Source: a candidate division TM6 bacterium GW2011_GWF2_32_72
GTDB taxonomy: Bacteria; Babelota; Babeliae; Babelales; CAIQNR01
Assembly (NCBI GenBank): GCA_945882015.1
Contig: CAMCVM010000007.1
Coordinates: forward strand, 1-41,391
Reading direction: 5' to 3'
Length of the DNA stretch: 41,391 nt
A model generated the notes under the pieces. That model was given only the letters and a program-made list of their open reading frames with translations. It ran no database searches and had not been told where the DNA came from. Within the stretch, counting starts at the first letter, position 1, and the number at the start of each line of letters is the position of its first letter. A program made the translations under genes and the position numbers. Shown one piece after another: positions 16,612 to 26,082 of this stretch.

Positions 16612-17757
16612 TTATCCGAAAATCTTTTTAAATAATCCCGTTACAAAGCCTTCACTATCTTTTGCATCTGTGCCTACAAGATCAGAATAATCAGACAATA
16701 ACTGCTTAGCTTCGGCAGATATTTTTTTAGGGATATGGCATTGTGTAATAATGACTAAATTACCACGAACTTTATTACGTAGTTTTTCAAATCCTTTGCC
16801 TGCAATAATAATCTTTTCTCCAACTGGGCAGCCTTTAGGGATCTTGACTACTTCTTTTGACCCGTCAATACTTTCAATTTCAGCCTGTCCGCCAAGAACA
16901 AGTTGAGGATAGGTTAACATCAAGGTACATACCAAATCATCTTCAATACGTTTAAATTTGGTGTCAGCAAGAACACGAATTTTAATAAACAGGTTTCCAG
17001 CTGGTCCACCAAAAATTCCTGCATCACCTTTTGAAGGAACCCGTAATTCTGCGTCATTAAAAATACCAGCAGGGATATTAAGTGTGAATTTGTCATACTC
17101 TAAAACGCGAGATTGACCCTTACAAGGCTTGCAAGGCGATGGAATAGTAAAGCCGTTTCCACCACAGGCAGCACATGCTTGTGCAACTGCAAAAAAACCA
17201 TGCTGTACATTCACTTGTCCCATGCCTTTACAACGGCTACAAGTTTGATAAGAAGTCCCTTGAGCAGTTCCTTTGTGGTCACATTCTTTGCAAGGAACAA
17301 AACGGTAATAACCGATTTCTTCTTTTTTACCTAAAAAAGCATCTTTTAATGAGATGCTAATTTTTTCAGCTTTATCATGACCTTGTTGAGGTGCTGGTTC
17401 ACTTCGTTTTTTACCACGAGTATTGTGTTGCGGACCTCCGCCAAAAATATCACCAAATTGAGAAAAAATATCACCAAAATTTGCAAAAATATCATTCATG
17501 TCCATACCGTGATGTCCGCCACCTGAAGACATGTCTTGGAATCTATCATGTCCAACTTGATCATACTGTTGACGTTTTGCGTCATCAGATAAGACTTCAT
17601 AAGCTTGAGCTGCTTCTTTGAATTTTTCTTCAGAAACTTTATCCCCAGGATTTCTGTCTGGGTGGTATTGCATAGCAAGTTTACGATAAGCTTTTTTGAC
17701 TTCGTCTTTGGTAGCGCTTTTTGGTACGCCTAATATTTTATAATAATCTTTGCTCAT
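16612..17757 (-). CDS. dnaJ: Chaperone DnaJ (Hsp40)
   Basis: Co-chaperone that stimulates DnaK ATPase. 381 aa, full type I layout: J domain with HPD at 32-34, Gly/Phe-rich linker (about 75-115, with repeated GDIF units), zinc domain with four C-x2-C motifs (CKEC, CSRC, CAAC, CKPC), then the C-terminal substrate-binding domain. The linker contains an extra basic, Gln-rich insert ([20 protein letters not shown]). dnaK and grpE are not next to it, and no CIRCE operator is seen upstream. Confidence 0.97.
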   Translation of the reverse strand: MSKDYYKILGVPKSATKDEVKKAYRKLAMQYHPDRNPGDKVSEEKFKEAAQAYEVLSDDAKRQQYDQVGHDRFQDMSSGGGHHGMDMNDIFANFGDIFSQFGDIFGGGPQHNTRGKKRSEPAPQQGHDKAEKISISLKDAFLGKKEEIGYYRFVPCKECDHKGTAQGTSYQTCSRCKGMGQVNVQHGFFAVAQACAACGGNGFTIPSPCKPCKGQSRVLEYDKFTLNIPAGIFNDAELRVPSKGDAGIFGGPAGNLFIKIRVLADTKFKRIEDDLVCTLMLTYPQLVLGGQAEIESIDGSKEVVKIPKGCPVGEKIIIAGKGFEKLRNKVRGNLVIITQCHIPKKISAEAKQLLSDYSDLVGTDAKDSEGFVTGLFKKIFG

Positions 17758-17878
17758 GTTTTACAATTTTAGCTAAAAAGGTTGATAATAAAAGCTATTA
17801 TAGTATAGAAATCATCAAAAGACTATACCAGTGAGCTACTGAAATTATCATCCGGAGGGTCAGTGCCCAAGATTATAT

Positions 17879-18463
17879 TTAGGCTATATTCCGAGTGAGC
17901 CTATTGCGACGATTACTGCGTAGATTAGCAGCAAGCATAGAAATCCGTAAATTTTCTTTTTGAGCTACCAGTTTAAGTTGATGGGGCAAGGTATCAGGAA
18001 TAAGGTCAAAGTAACCAGCTTTAAGTATTTTTTCTAGGCCATTTGGCACAGTTAAAACAAGACAAAAGGTTGTTGTAGGTTGCAGGTATTCTTTTTGATT
18101 AAATCGTAATTGTAAAGTCTGTTTTGATTCAATCCATCTACCATCACAGATTAATGACTCATCGAGTGGAATAAAATCACGATCAGGCTCTTTTTTATAT
18201 AATGACCCTACTAAATTTTTAACCCTTGGGCCATGCCAAGCTAAATCAATTTCATCAAGTGCTATAAATTCTTTGTCTCTGCGTTTAAATATAAAGGTTG
18301 TAGTTAAAATCCATCGAGCTTGAAATGTTTTATCTCGTTCACAGGTGTCTAAATCCTTCCATTCTTGATTAATAAAAAGCTGGCAAGCAGGTTTTTTTTC
18401 TGATTTTGCAGTGAGTATAGAAACTGGTGTAAACATCATGAAGAAGAGCATTATTAGATTCAT
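17879..18463 (-). CDS. Secreted protein, unknown
   Basis: 194 aa with a signal peptide (about 1-19, cleavage near LTA-KSE). The mature part is beta-rich with several Trp (WKDLDTCERD, AWHGPRV, DGRWIES) and ends in a basic Arg-rich tail (NLRSNRRNRLTR). Start ATG 18463 has a strong AAAGGAGAGG site. It sits 49 bp after the TonB-like gene on the same strand and is probably cotranscribed. No family recognised. Confidence 0.75.
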   Translation of the reverse strand: MNLIMLFFMMFTPVSILTAKSEKKPACQLFINQEWKDLDTCERDKTFQARWILTTTFIFKRRDKEFIALDEIDLAWHGPRVKNLVGSLYKKEPDRDFIPLDESLICDGRWIESKQTLQLRFNQKEYLQPTTTFCLVLTVPNGLEKILKAGYFDLIPDTLPHQLKLVAQKENLRISMLAANLRSNRRNRLTRNIA

Positions 18464-18512
18464 CGCCTCTCCTTTTAAACTATGGACAAAAAATCATTTT
18501 TTAAAGTTGCGC

Positions 18513-19454
18513 TTAACGTATCATACTTATGAGTTCAATGCGTACAGTTTTATGATTAAAATGTTGTGGAACAGGTGGAAATGGACTTGCCTGATCAACT
18601 GCTTGAAGGATCAATGCATCAGCAGGGGCGTAACCAGATGAGCTGGTTATTGATCTTGAAAGCACTTTGCCTTGCTGGTCAATAATTACAAATAATGCAG
18701 CATTTTTTAACTGTTTGCCTGATTGTATGTAACTTGAAAATTTTTCAGGCCCACCATAAAATGCAAAAACTTGATTGATGTGCGTTAAAAATTGATTAAA
18801 AAAACTGTAATATTTCATGTCTCCTTGCACTACAACCAGTTGGTCTGAACTGCCAGATTGATTTCCTTCTGTTTTGTTATTGTAGTGGGGCATTGTTTTA
18901 AAAAGATCGGCAAGTTCAAGTTGACGTCTTCTTATATGACTGGCATCAGCAGATTCTTTTTTTTCAGAATGCTCAATTGGAGCTTCAGACACTTTAAAAA
19001 AACCAGTTTCTGAAAGTACACTTATCGTGTTTGTAGATTTTTTTTTCTGAGTTTCTTCTTCTTTTTTTAAACTCTTTTTTTCAGTAACAGGCTGTTTTTT
19101 TACTTCAGGTTTTTGTAAAGGTTCAGGTGGCAAATTTTCTAGAAAAGGGTTGCTTTTTGTTGTAGCAGGTTGATCTTTTAAAGGGTTTTTTTCTGTGGCA
19201 GAAGCTACTAGTTTAGTAGGGGGTAATGCTTGTGATTGAGGTGTGTTTGCATAATATAATACAACAGGAGCTGGTAATGGAGTTGGTTGTGTTGTATTTG
19301 CAAAAGCAAGGGGAGTAGGTTTGGTAGCCTTTTTTTTCTGAAAAGTAAACATATGTTCAGGTGTTAAGGAAATGAAAATTATTCCAATTATAAAAAGATG
19401 TATTATAAAAGAAGCAATAAGGGGTAAAGCATAATCTGAAAAACGTTGTACCAT
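18513..19454 (-). CDS. TonB/TolA-like energy-transducing protein
   Basis: 313 aa: short cytosolic N-terminus, one transmembrane segment (about 9-30), a Pro/Lys-rich periplasmic spacer (about 40-155) and a C-terminal domain. Its end has the TonB-family block SSGYAPADALILQAVDQASPFPPVP. Such proteins carry proton-motive energy from ExbBD or TolQR to the outer membrane. No partner genes are in the window, so TonB versus TolA cannot be decided. Implies a Gram-negative envelope. Its 5' leader is identical over 20 bp to that of the lipoprotein at 38501. Confidence 0.8.
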   Translation of the reverse strand: MVQRFSDYALPLIASFIIHLFIIGIIFISLTPEHMFTFQKKKATKPTPLAFANTTQPTPLPAPVVLYYANTPQSQALPPTKLVASATEKNPLKDQPATTKSNPFLENLPPEPLQKPEVKKQPVTEKKSLKKEEETQKKKSTNTISVLSETGFFKVSEAPIEHSEKKESADASHIRRRQLELADLFKTMPHYNNKTEGNQSGSSDQLVVVQGDMKYYSFFNQFLTHINQVFAFYGGPEKFSSYIQSGKQLKNAALFVIIDQQGKVLSRSITSSSGYAPADALILQAVDQASPFPPVPQHFNHKTVRIELISMIR

Positions 19455-19474
19455 AGAAATTCCTTTTTTAAGAT
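19455..19474 (-). promoter_or_regulatory. Ribosome-binding leader shared with the gene at 38501
   Basis: On the minus strand TTAAAAAAGGAATTTCTATG runs into the start codon (CAT at 19452-19454) and is identical to the leader of the lipoprotein gene starting at 38501. A similar copy (CTTAAAAAAGGAATTT) lies just upstream on the opposite strand at 19491-19506, so the two form an inverted repeat around a TATACT. Confidence 0.5.
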
Positions 19475-19529
19475 ATCTGTAAAAGTATACCTTAAAAAAG
19501 GAATTTATTTCTATAAGATTGTAAGTCTG
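19475..19529. other. Non-coding start of the 464-bp TonB-tilS gap
   Basis: The gap 19455-19918 has no gene with a normal start. This part holds a likely -10 (TATACT on the minus strand, about 19483-19488) for the TonB-like gene and one arm of an inverted repeat around it. The remainder of the gap contains two related coding remnants, listed separately. Confidence 0.4.
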
Positions 19530-19619
19530 CTATTGCGGAATTTCTAAAGTGTAAATATTTCCAGTTTTTATGTTTCTAAGAGTATGATATATTGCAGTCT
19601 TAATTCTTTTGTGTATTTT
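19530..19619 (-). pseudogene. Remnant of a small protein C-terminus
   Basis: A 29-codon frame without a start, ending TAIYHTLRNIKTGNIYTLEIPQ. It aligns with the end of the neighbouring frame at 19655-19930 (NTIYTITDFSNNNTYKITIP), sharing IY, an N-x-Y core, I-P and the same distance to the stop. Read as a degenerate tandem copy. Short, so chance is possible. Confidence 0.35.
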
Positions 19620-19654
19620 TTAAACCTGCTTGTAAATTTTAATGTATCTTCTTT

Positions 19655-19930
19655 TTAGCTGATGGGTATTGTTATTTTATAGGTATTGTTATTCGAAAAA
19701 TCAGTTATTGTGTAAATGGTATTTTTCTTAGATTTTGTCAGCTGTGATTCTACATTAAATTGACCAACATGTTCAAATACATCATTACTTGCGGCAGCTT
19801 GATCCATTAAAGCTTGAGAGTCAGCTGATTGAGCAGTATCAGCTTTTTGATGTTTACTTTTGACGTTGATTACTTTAGATCCCTTGCTTTTTGAAATCCA
19901 AAAGGTTTTTTTAAACCCTTATTGTGAGCT
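19655..19930 (-). pseudogene. Open frame of 91 codons downstream of tilS, no clear start
   Basis: The frame opens just inside the end of tilS (different frame) and stops at 19655. Composition is protein-like: basic KGLKKTFWISKSKG, a Gln/Ala/Asp/Ser linker, then a beta-rich end. The first ATG (19807) has no ribosome-binding site and would leave 50 residues. It could be a gene with a rare start coupled to the tilS stop, or a decayed small protein of the kind seen upstream of tilS. Undecided. Confidence 0.4.
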
Positions 19931-20866
19931 TATAATTAATTGAGCTCTATGTTTCTTTTTTATAATAGACCATTGAATGTTTACTCTATGAGTAGCTCCA
20001 TCAGGCCTTTTTAGAAACCTTAAAATTTCACTTAGAAAAGGAGTGGTAAGGGTGAATGAGCTTTTGTGGTAATAAAGCCATGCAATTATAACACGTTTTT
20101 GTAAAGCTTGATTAAGCTTAAAGAATTTTTTGAGATCAAGAACTGTTCCATCAAAAACAGTTACAAAAGCTTCTTGTGTTAACTCTGTTAAGAGGGTTTC
20201 AGTTTCTTGTAATGCTTCAATAGCGTTAATGATTTTTTGTTCTGCGCGTGCGTCGCATTCCGTTAAAGCAGGAACTAATGTAAGCCTGATTCTGTTACGC
20301 AAAAAATCATAAGAATCGTTAGTGGCATCATACATAGATGGCAAATTGTGCGTTTTAAGGTATTCTAAAATGGCAGTCTTTGAAGTTTTAAGCAGCGGTC
20401 GAATATACAGTCCATCAGTCTCTTTCATGCAACCAAGTCCAGTAACAGTAGTGCCACGAATCAGACGAATAAAAAATGTTTCAATCTGGTCTTGTTGATG
20501 ATGCCCCAAAGCAATCGCTTGTGCATTGTGTTCTTGGGCAACTATTGTAAAAAAGTGACGACGTAATGCGCGCCCGATTGCTTCTTTTGAGCCATTGTCT
20601 TTTGGTCTAAAATCAAGTTCAGAAGCTTTTTTAGTTACAAGAGGAATCTGTAATGTTCCACACAATTGTTTGCAAAATTCAACATCTTCATGTGCATTCG
20701 TGCGCCATTCATGATTTAAATGTGCAGCAATTACTTTGATGTTTAATCTGTCTTTGTGCATTGCCAAATAATGGAGCAAGCAGACAGAATCAGGACCTCC
20801 TGAAAGGCCTACCACAACTGTGGTATTTGGTTGTAAAAGAGAAGTGTTAAAAGTTAGTAGTAACAT
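19919..20866 (-). CDS. tilS: tRNA(Ile)-lysidine synthase
   Basis: Adds lysine to C34 of the CAU anticodon of tRNA-Ile so that it reads AUA, an essential step. 315 aa: N-type PP-loop SGGPDS (22-27), the conserved ALGHHQQDQIETFFIRLIRGT block, RPLL and DATNDSYDFLRNRIR. It lacks the C-terminal TilS_C domain of the 430-aa E. coli enzyme, like shorter family members. The start overlaps the preceding secreted-protein gene by 13 bp, so it sits in an operon with small secreted proteins. Confidence 0.95.
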   Translation of the reverse strand: MLLLTFNTSLLQPNTTVVVGLSGGPDSVCLLHYLAMHKDRLNIKVIAAHLNHEWRTNAHEDVEFCKQLCGTLQIPLVTKKASELDFRPKDNGSKEAIGRALRRHFFTIVAQEHNAQAIALGHHQQDQIETFFIRLIRGTTVTGLGCMKETDGLYIRPLLKTSKTAILEYLKTHNLPSMYDATNDSYDFLRNRIRLTLVPALTECDARAEQKIINAIEALQETETLLTELTQEAFVTVFDGTVLDLKKFFKLNQALQKRVIIAWLYYHKSSFTLTTPFLSEILRFLKRPDGATHRVNIQWSIIKKKHRAQLIISSQ

Positions 20867-21186
20867 AAATAACCATCAATTTTATAGATTTCCTGACGAG
20901 TGACTTGATAAGCAGTAACTCTACCAGTTGCTTTGAATGTATACGGATTACGATTTTCTATAGATAAGGTTACTTCCGCGTCTCTCTTGCATATAAAGGA
21001 GGAAGCTAGGACGTTAGCAGCGATCATAAGTGTATGTTCAGTATCGGTACCAGTATCAGCATTAGGCATAATGGAGCTAACCTTAATTACTTTTGCGAAT
21101 GGATTTTCTATAATAACGTTACAATATTCAGATGCCCTTATAAAATCACTAAAAAGGAGCATAAAAAATACTAAGTGTTTTTTCAT
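20854..21186 (-). CDS. Small secreted protein, unknown
   Basis: 110 aa: signal peptide (about 1-18, cleavage near IRA-SEY), then a beta-rich mature part with three Cys (YCNV, FICKRD, LCYY). The opening YCNVIIENPFAKVIKV is similar in character to the mature starts of the next protein and of a remnant upstream. ATG 21186 follows AAAAGG at 9-10 nt. Ends 13 bp inside tilS. Confidence 0.7.
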   Translation of the reverse strand: MKKHLVFFMLLFSDFIRASEYCNVIIENPFAKVIKVSSIMPNADTGTDTEHTLMIAANVLASSFICKRDAEVTLSIENRNPYTFKATGRVTAYQVTRQEIYKIDGYLCYY

Positions 21187-21198
21187 AATAAGAGCCTT

Positions 21199-21453
21199 TT
21201 AATTGTTAATAATTAATGTCTTTCCAGGATTCATTTTAATAACGCGAGTGATTCCGGTATCAGTATTTTTTAATATAACTTGTTTTCCTGGCTCAAATTT
21301 TTCATATGAATTGGGATCTATATATACAACTTCATCTTGATAATAAACTTCAAAATGATATTTAGTAGTGTTAAACAAAGTGAATGGTCGGGGCTTTCCA
21401 TCTATTGAAAGCACAGCAACAATAAATGTGAAAAATAATAAGTGTTGTTTCAT
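21199..21453 (-). CDS. Small secreted protein, unknown
   Basis: 84 aa: signal peptide (about 1-19), then a short all-beta part (FTLFNTTKYHFEVYY, VILKNTDTGITRVIK). No ribosome-binding site is visible before ATG 21453. The start overlaps the stop of an upstream remnant frame as ATGA, which suggests this gene once relied, or still relies, on translational coupling. 12 bp separate it from the next secreted protein. Confidence 0.65.
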   Translation of the reverse strand: MKQHLLFFTFIVAVLSIDGKPRPFTLFNTTKYHFEVYYQDEVVYIDPNSYEKFEPGKQVILKNTDTGITRVIKMNPGKTLIINN

Positions 21454-21524
21454 GAACTAAATTTTTTAATGCCACTTTCATTTTTTACCGTAAAAGTCTT
21501 ATCTGCAGCTGTGACTGCAAAAAA
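21450..21524 (-). pseudogene. Remnant of a third small secreted protein
   Basis: A 24-codon frame (FFAVTAADKTFTVKNESG then IKKFSS) ends as ATGA on the start of the gene at 21453. It reads like the end of a signal peptide followed by a mature start (KTFTVKNESG) similar to RPFTLFNTT in that gene. An ATG exists upstream (about 21537) in another frame, so a frameshift could have broken the gene. Flanking GCCACTTT/AAAGTGGC (21471-21478, 21547-21554) form an inverted repeat. Short and tentative. Confidence 0.35.
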
Positions 21525-21568
21525 TTAATCATTACCATAAAAGATAAAAGTGGCTTATGTATAAATTG

Positions 21569-23989
<2,421 letters not shown>

Positions 23990-24147
23990 TTACCTGATTA
24001 TTTATTACAGCTGACCACTTGGTTTTGATTTTCAATTCCGTTATGCTTAAAGACTACCGTAAGATTCATATTTTTTCAAAAAACTTACATTTATACCATA
24101 AGTAATGCTTGTTTACTTTCTTATGTTGTAAAAAAAAAGAGGGAAAA

Positions 24148-24603
24148 ATGGCAAGATTTGAATATGAGCAATTTATGGATAAAGCACTTGCTCAAGCACA
24201 AAAAGCATTTGAAACTAAAGAAGTCCCTATTGGAGCAGTCATTACTAATCCTTCAGGAATCATTATAGCAGCAGGGTACAATCAAGTAGAATCTCAAAAA
24301 AGCCAAACTGCTCACGCTGAACTGCTTGCTTTGCGTTCTGCTTCACAAAACTTAGGCGATTGGCGCCTTGATGGTTGCATTTTATATGTAACGCTTGAGC
24401 CCTGCACAATGTGTTATGCTGCTATTCAATTAAGTCGTATTAAGCATATTGTCTATGGTGCACAGTCTCCGGTATTTGGCTATAAAAAAGATCAAGATTG
24501 TTTTATAAAGCCTTTTGATACTCAAATAACTATTATTGGTGGAATTAAGGCAGACCAATGTGCGCGACTTTTACAATTGTTTTTTCAAACGCAGCGATTA
24601 TAA
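24148..24603 (+). CDS. tadA: tRNA adenosine deaminase
   Basis: Converts A34 to inosine in tRNA-Arg(ACG). 151 aa from ATG 24148, preceded by AGAGGGA. An upstream in-frame ATG at 24109 gives an atypical Cys-rich extension and is rejected. Zinc site: HAE (56-58) with catalytic Glu58, and PCTMC (85-89) supplying Cys86 and Cys89. VPIGAV, RLDGCILYVTLEPC and GYKKD-type residues fit TadA rather than a free-base deaminase. Confidence 0.93.
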   Translation: MARFEYEQFMDKALAQAQKAFETKEVPIGAVITNPSGIIIAAGYNQVESQKSQTAHAELLALRSASQNLGDWRLDGCILYVTLEPCTMCYAAIQLSRIKHIVYGAQSPVFGYKKDQDCFIKPFDTQITIIGGIKADQCARLLQLFFQTQRL

Positions 24604-24756
24604 AAAAAGATCTTTTTATTAATTTGCAAAGATTTTCTCAGCTGCTATACTCTTTCGCCTTGACAACAATAATTTTATTTCAGTATAACCATAAGCAAAC
24701 TCTTTTAAATATAAAAAGTTTAGATATTACAGCACTTAAGCCTATAAGGAAAAAAG

Positions 24757-25119
24757 GTGAGGTCAAAAAAAGATTTAAGCGAGATTGAATCGCAATTGTT
24801 AGCGCGAAAACAGGAACTTGAAGCTGAGATTCAACAATTATACCAAGAAAAATCAGATGACGGACAAGTGCAAGATCCAGGCGATCAAGCAATGTCAGCT
24901 ATTTTTGAAAGTCTTAAAAATTCATTACAAAATAATGAACTTGAAGAATATCGTATGATTAACCAGGCACTTGAGCAAATTAAAAAAGGTGCTTATGGAA
25001 TTTGTGTTGAATGTAGTGAGCTGATTTCATCAAAACGACTAGAGTCATATCCAAATGCTGCTCGTTGCGTGGTATGCCAAGAAGCGTTTGAAGAAAAAAA
25101 TAAAAAATTAGATTGGTAA
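24757..25119 (+). CDS. DksA/TraR-family zinc-finger regulator
   Basis: 120 aa, GTG start at 24757 with AAGGA 6 nt upstream. N-terminal coiled coil (about 5-75) with the DPGDQA tip (40-45), matching the D-x2-D-x-A signature of DksA. C4 zinc finger from Cys83, Cys86, Cys104 and Cys107. Such proteins enter the RNA polymerase secondary channel and adjust rRNA and amino-acid promoters with ppGpp. Shorter than E. coli DksA (151), closer to the RNA polymerase-binding DksA/YteA-like group. Confidence 0.88.
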   Translation: MRSKKDLSEIESQLLARKQELEAEIQQLYQEKSDDGQVQDPGDQAMSAIFESLKNSLQNNELEEYRMINQALEQIKKGAYGICVECSELISSKRLESYPNAARCVVCQEAFEEKNKKLDW

Positions 25120-25131
25120 AAAGAGCTTTAA

Positions 25132-25160
25132 TTGCTTGAGTTACTCGCATATTATTATAA
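25132..25160 (+). promoter_or_regulatory. Candidate promoter of tRNA-Thr
   Basis: TTGCTT (25132-25137), 17-bp spacer, TTATAA (25155-25160), 15 bp before the mature tRNA. Confidence 0.4.
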
Positions 25161-25175
25161 ACTTATAGTGATTAT

Positions 25176-25251
<76 letters not shown>

Positions 25252-25338
25252 GAAATAGCAATAAACGTAAAAATTGATGCGTATATGAATAAAAATAAGC
25301 TAAACAATCTCTTGGTAAAACTTCAAGCCCTGATTGAA

Positions 25339-25366
25339 TTGACAAATAAAGGCTGTGTGGTAGGCT
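25339..25366 (+). promoter_or_regulatory. Candidate promoter of rpsI
   Basis: Perfect TTGACA (25339-25344), 16-bp spacer, TAGGCT (25361-25366) preceded by TGTG. This gives a leader of about 50 nt before rpsI. Confidence 0.45.
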
Positions 25367-25421
25367 TATCGAACATACTATCAGTTGGGTAACCTTTAAA
25401 AATCTGTGGATTAAATAAATT

Positions 25422-26012
25422 ATGATTAAGGCAAAAACAAGCTTAACAAAGACAGCAAGCAAAAAAGTTGTTGCTAAAAAAGCTGCTCCTAAAAATGCTG
25501 GACCTAAGCCAGCTGCAAAAGAAATAACACCAAGTAAATCAGAATCAGTAAAAGTTATCTCTCAAGGGCAAGATGTAAAAAGAGTGACAACAGCTCCAAG
25601 ACTTGCTAAAGGGACTAAGGTAGTAAGTACAGATATTAATGGTGTTGGTCGTCGTAAATCATCAGTTGCTCGTGTATGGCTAAGCCGTGGAACAGGCACA
25701 TTAGAAATTAATGGTAGAACGCTTGAAACCTATTTTAATACACTTGCAAACCGTTCAGATGCAGTAAAAGCATTAGAGCTTTGCGGAATGCAAAAAGCAT
25801 ATCAGTTAAAAATTAATGTCCAAGGCGGTGGGCCATGTTCACAAGCTGGCGCAGTACGTTTGGGAATCGCTCGTGCTTTAGTAAAGCATAATGAAGCGTT
25901 TAAAGAAGTTTTGAGAAAAGGTGGTCTTTTGACTGTTGACGCTCGCGTCAAAGAACGTAAAAAGCCAGGTCAAGCTGGAGCTCGTCGCAAATTCCAATTT
26001 GTGAAACGATAA
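25422..26012 (+). CDS. rpsI: Ribosomal protein uS9 with long N-terminal extension
   Basis: 196 aa. Residues ~72-196 are an ordinary S9: GVGRRKSSVARV, NVQGGGPCSQAGAVRLGIARALV and the C-terminal KKPGQAGARRKFQFVKR tail that reaches the P-site tRNA. Residues 1-70 are an extra Lys/Ala/Pro-rich segment, absent from the usual ~130-aa protein and probably disordered. No Shine-Dalgarno precedes ATG 25422. No good alternative start lies at the domain boundary. rplM, the usual upstream partner, is missing and tRNA-Thr is there instead. Confidence 0.95.
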   Translation: MIKAKTSLTKTASKKVVAKKAAPKNAGPKPAAKEITPSKSESVKVISQGQDVKRVTTAPRLAKGTKVVSTDINGVGRRKSSVARVWLSRGTGTLEINGRTLETYFNTLANRSDAVKALELCGMQKAYQLKINVQGGGPCSQAGAVRLGIARALVKHNEAFKEVLRKGGLLTVDARVKERKKPGQAGARRKFQFVKR

Positions 26013-26034
26013 AAGTTTATTTGATAAGATTGTT

Positions 26035-26063
26035 AAAAAGCCTCCTTTATGGGGGCTTTTTTC
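26035..26063 (+). terminator. Terminator or attenuator between rpsI and glmS
   Basis: AAAAAGCCTCC, TTTAT loop, GGGGGCTTTTTT: a GC-rich stem followed by a T-run. It ends rpsI transcription but lies only about 20 bp before the glmS start, leaving no room for a promoter in between. Confidence 0.85.
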
Positions 26064-26082
26064 TTTTAAAGGGGTACTGAAA

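Noticed and set aside
17820-17870. D-arm-like TAGCTCACTGGTATAG (minus strand) upstream of dnaJ
   Set aside because: No acceptor, anticodon or T arm can be built around it, so it is not a tRNA.
24109-24147. ATG start at 24109 for tadA
   Set aside because: Gives an atypical Cys/Lys extension. AGAGGGA directly precedes ATG 24148.
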